Assembly (NCBI GenBank): GCA_025362705.1
Contig: JANYFH010000241.1
Coordinates: 1 to 8,382 of the forward strand
Origin: Betaproteobacteria bacterium
GTDB lineage: Bacteria; Pseudomonadota; Gammaproteobacteria; Burkholderiales; Usitatibacteraceae
Direction of reading: 5' to 3'
DNA length: 8,382 bases
The position numbers and the translations under genes are program-made. Below the pieces are notes generated by a model. It made no database searches. It worked only from the letters and a program-made list of their open reading frames with translations, and had not been told where the DNA came from. Of the stretch, positions 6,285 to 8,382 are shown one piece after another (within the stretch, counting starts at the first letter, position 1; the number at the start of each line of letters is the position of its first letter).

Positions 6285-8116
6285 GCAAGATTCTCTCGCA
6301 ACGCGATCTCGAATTCCTGCTCTACGAATGGCTGGATGCCGAATCACTGACATCGCGTCCGCGTTTTACCGACCATTCGCGTGAAACTTTCGACGCGGCG
6401 ATTGCAACCAGCCGGCAAATTGCAACTGATCTATTTGCGCCGCACAACAAAAAGAGTGATGCGAACGAACCGTTTGTTGTAAATGACGCGTCCGGTCAGC
6501 ATGTGCAGCTGATTCCGGAAATCAAGGAAGCGGTTGCCGCCTTCAGCGCAGCGGGATTGATCGCTGCCGGGCAGGATTTCGACCTCGGTGGCATGCAGTT
6601 GCCATGTGTGATCGAAAAGGCCTGCATGGCGTGGTTCATGGGCGCCAATGTTGCGACTGCGGCTTATCCGTTTCTGACAACGGGTAACGCAAATTTGCTG
6701 CTTGCACACGGCACTAAGCAACAAATCGATACCTACGTCCGCCCCCTGCTGGCAGGGCGTTTTCTGGGCACGATGTGCCTATCGGAGCCACAGGCCGGAT
6801 CGAGCTTGTCTGATATTAAAACGCGCGCCGAACCAGACACCGATGGCGCATACCGCCTCACCGGCAACAAAATGTGGATTTCCGGTGGCGAGCACGATCT
6901 GACCGAAAATATTATCCATTTGGTGCTGGCAAAGATTCCAGGCGCAGATGGCAAATTGATTGCCGGCGTGAAAGGCATCTCATTATTTGTTGTACCGAAA
7001 TTTCTGGTCAATGCGAATGGATCGCCGGGTGAGCGCAATGACGTTGCCCTCGCCGGACTCAATCACAAAATGGGCTATCGCGGCACCACCAACTGTCTGC
7101 TCAATTTTGGTGAAGGCAAGTTCACGCCGCAAGGAAAAAGCGGTGCCATCGGCTACCTCGTCGGCGAGCAGCACAAGGGTCTGGCCTGCATGTTTCATAT
7201 GATGAACGAAGCGCGCATCGGTGTCGGTCTTGGTGCCACCATGCTCGGTTACACCGGCTATCTGCATGCGCTTGACTACGCCCGCAATCGCCCGCAAGGT
7301 CGCCAGATTGCGGCGCGTGACCCACAATCGCCGCAGATCCCGATCATTGAACACGCCGATGTGCGACGCATGCTGCTGGCGCAGAAATCCTATGTCGAGG
7401 GCGCATTGGCGCTCAATCTTTATTGTGCGCGACTAGTCGATGAAGAAAAAACCGGTCTGGATGAAGCCAGCCGCCGTGAAGCGTTATTGCTGCTCGACAT
7501 CCTCACGCCGATCGCCAAAAGCTGGCCTTCGCAATGGTGCCTCGAAGCTAATAGTCTCGCGATACAAGTGCACGGCGGCTATGGATACACACGCGATTAC
7601 AACGTCGAGCAGTTCTATCGCGACAATCGTCTGAATCCCATTCACGAAGGCACGCACGGCATCCAGGGGCTCGATTTACTGGGGCGCAAAGTGGTGATGC
7701 AGGATGGCGCGGCGTTCAAATTGCTAGTGTCGCGTATTGAAACCACATTGCACAAGGCGGATGAGGATGGCGATCTGACGGAATGGGCGGGTGAGGTTTT
7801 TGCGATGCTGGATCACTTGGTGGACGCAACCAAAGACTTGCATGCAAATGGTGATGCGGAAAAGACACTCGCCAATGCGTCCGTCTATCTTGAAGCTTTT
7901 GGACATGTCGTGATGGCATGGATATGGATTGAGCAGGCATTGGTCGCCACGCGCGCTGCGCAGTTGGCAAATGCGCAACAAGAGGATTTTTATCGCGGCA
8001 AATTACAAGCTTGCCAGTATTTCATTCAATGGGAATTACCTAAAGTGCGGCCTATGCTGAACCTGCTGGAGTCGCTAGACACCACTACGCTCAATATGAA
8101 AGATGAATGGTTTTAA
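6281..8116 (+). CDS. Acyl-CoA dehydrogenase, large DmdC/FadE-like type
   Basis: This FAD enzyme would introduce the 2,3-double bond into acyl-CoA, the step before its neighbour's reactions, passing electrons to ETF. At 611 residues it exceeds the usual 380-400 of short/medium-chain enzymes and matches the long subfamily that includes DmdC (methylmercaptopropionyl-CoA dehydrogenase). It has the short N-terminal extension of that group (RDLEFLLYEWLDAESL, 8-23), an alpha-helical domain (about 38-160), a beta domain with CLSEPQAGSS (166-175) and MWISGGEHDL (198-207), a second helical domain with GGYGYTRDY (432-440), and an extra C-terminal helical domain (about 475-605). The catalytic base is probably E456 in HEGTHGIQ (455-462). 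The ATGA overlap with the preceding gene implies translational coupling. Next to a hydratase/dehydrogenase, fatty acyl-CoA is a likelier substrate than a DMSP product, but chain length cannot be read from sequence. Confidence 0.92.
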   Translation: MSKILSQRDLEFLLYEWLDAESLTSRPRFTDHSRETFDAAIATSRQIATDLFAPHNKKSDANEPFVVNDASGQHVQLIPEIKEAVAAFSAAGLIAAGQDFDLGGMQLPCVIEKACMAWFMGANVATAAYPFLTTGNANLLLAHGTKQQIDTYVRPLLAGRFLGTMCLSEPQAGSSLSDIKTRAEPDTDGAYRLTGNKMWISGGEHDLTENIIHLVLAKIPGADGKLIAGVKGISLFVVPKFLVNANGSPGERNDVALAGLNHKMGYRGTTNCLLNFGEGKFTPQGKSGAIGYLVGEQHKGLACMFHMMNEARIGVGLGATMLGYTGYLHALDYARNRPQGRQIAARDPQSPQIPIIEHADVRRMLLAQKSYVEGALALNLYCARLVDEEKTGLDEASRREALLLLDILTPIAKSWPSQWCLEANSLAIQVHGGYGYTRDYNVEQFYRDNRLNPIHEGTHGIQGLDLLGRKVVMQDGAAFKLLVSRIETTLHKADEDGDLTEWAGEVFAMLDHLVDATKDLHANGDAEKTLANASVYLEAFGHVVMAWIWIEQALVATRAAQLANAQQEDFYRGKLQACQYFIQWELPKVRPMLNLLESLDTTTLNMKDEWF

Positions 8117-8159
8117 ACGCCACCAATGCATCGGACCATGACCGCTAAAAACGCCACCA
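8115..8159 (+). repeat. 11-bp direct repeat at the ACAD/methyltransferase junction
   Basis: The sequence aaacgccacca occurs at 8115-8125, beginning inside the stop codon of the acyl-CoA dehydrogenase gene, and again at 8149-8159 inside the methyltransferase coding region. The copies are offset by 34 nt. It may be chance, since the second copy simply encodes Lys-Asn-Ala-Thr. No mobile element is associated. Confidence 0.3.
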
Positions 8160-8382
8160 CCCGCTTTTCCTCCCGCGTTGACGATTACGTCAAATATCGT
8201 CCGCACTATCCTGTTGAAATCCTCGATCTGTTCGCCGCGAAATGCGATATGACACCGGAGCATGTGATCGCCGACATTGGCTCCGGTACCGGAATACTCA
8301 CGAGGCTATTTCTGGAGAACGGCAACCCGGTCATCGGTGTGGAGCCGAACAAGGAAATGCGCGAAGCGGGTGAAGAATACCT
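8138..8382 (+). CDS. Class I SAM-dependent methyltransferase, N-terminal part (runs off the window)
   Basis: The frame is open to the window's right edge, so only about 81 N-terminal residues are seen. They include RFSSRVDDYVKYRPHYP near residues 9-25, a common N-terminus in small class I methyltransferases. The SAM-binding motif I follows as ADIGSGTGILT, and the second strand ends in the acidic motif VIGVEPN, where the glutamate would bind the SAM ribose. I chose the ATG at 8138; an in-frame ATG at 8126 would add MHRT and is equally possible, as neither has a convincing ribosome site. The gene starts 9 or 21 nt after the acyl-CoA dehydrogenase stop with no terminator between, so it may share that transcript. 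The methyl acceptor is unknown: the resemblance is to the broad Methyltransf_11/25 group, with no evidence for UbiE or another named enzyme. Confidence 0.85.
   Translation, partial: MTAKNATTRFSSRVDDYVKYRPHYPVEILDLFAAKCDMTPEHVIADIGSGTGILTRLFLENGNPVIGVEPNKEMREAGEEY

Noticed and set aside
6983..7354. 123-codon - strand open frame inside the acyl-CoA dehydrogenase gene
   Set aside because: It is fully covered by a strongly supported gene and has no recognisable domain or start signal.
6281..8116. Assignment as dmdC (DMSP demethylation pathway)
   Set aside because: The subfamily matches in length and domains, but no other dmd gene is near and the neighbour is a beta-oxidation enzyme; the long acyl-CoA dehydrogenase group contains many fatty-acid enzymes.

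Overview
The window is ordinary chromosomal DNA of moderately high GC, most likely from a betaproteobacterium. The reasons are the gene order argS – SPOR-domain membrane protein – dsbA – short-chain dehydrogenase, which I know as a recurring betaproteobacterial block, and the protein sequences themselves, which read as standard members of their families. Every complete gene is on the + strand, coding density is high, and I see no tRNA, rRNA, insertion sequence, CRISPR array, prophage gene or sign of recent transfer.

Layout. Positions 1-199 are non-coding: they hold an imperfect inverted repeat (118-153) and a TATAAT box (170-175) that probably drives argS. Then come argS (200-1864, arginyl-tRNA synthetase), an FtsN-like SPOR protein 3 nt later (1868-2533) and dsbA 28 nt further on (2562-3263). 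A clear intrinsic terminator at about 3284-3316 closes this unit. A short-chain dehydrogenase/reductase follows (3368-4123), with a TAAAAT box so close to its start codon that its mRNA may be leaderless. After 67 nt comes a fatty-acid degradation pair: an MFE1-type enoyl-CoA hydratase/3-hydroxyacyl-CoA dehydrogenase fusion (4191-6284) and a large DmdC/FadE-like acyl-CoA dehydrogenase (6281-8116), joined by a 4-nt ATGA overlap. The window ends inside the N-terminal part of a class I SAM-dependent methyltransferase (from about 8138).

How the genes work together. The first block combines translation (charging tRNA-Arg), cell-envelope division (peptidoglycan binding by the SPOR domain) and periplasmic disulfide formation (DsbA); the link is positional rather than one pathway. 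The second block supplies three of the four steps of a beta-oxidation turn: acyl-CoA dehydrogenation, enoyl-CoA hydration and 3-hydroxyacyl-CoA oxidation. The thiolase that would finish the turn is not in this window. The SDR and the methyltransferase have no assignable substrate.

I looked for an undescribed system and did not find one. The points worth a second look are small: a Lys/Ala/Pro-rich tail on DsbA, its CIHC active site, the possible leaderless SDR start, the inverted repeat before argS, an altered oxyanion-hole motif in the hydratase domain, and a short direct repeat at the acyl-CoA dehydrogenase/methyltransferase junction.
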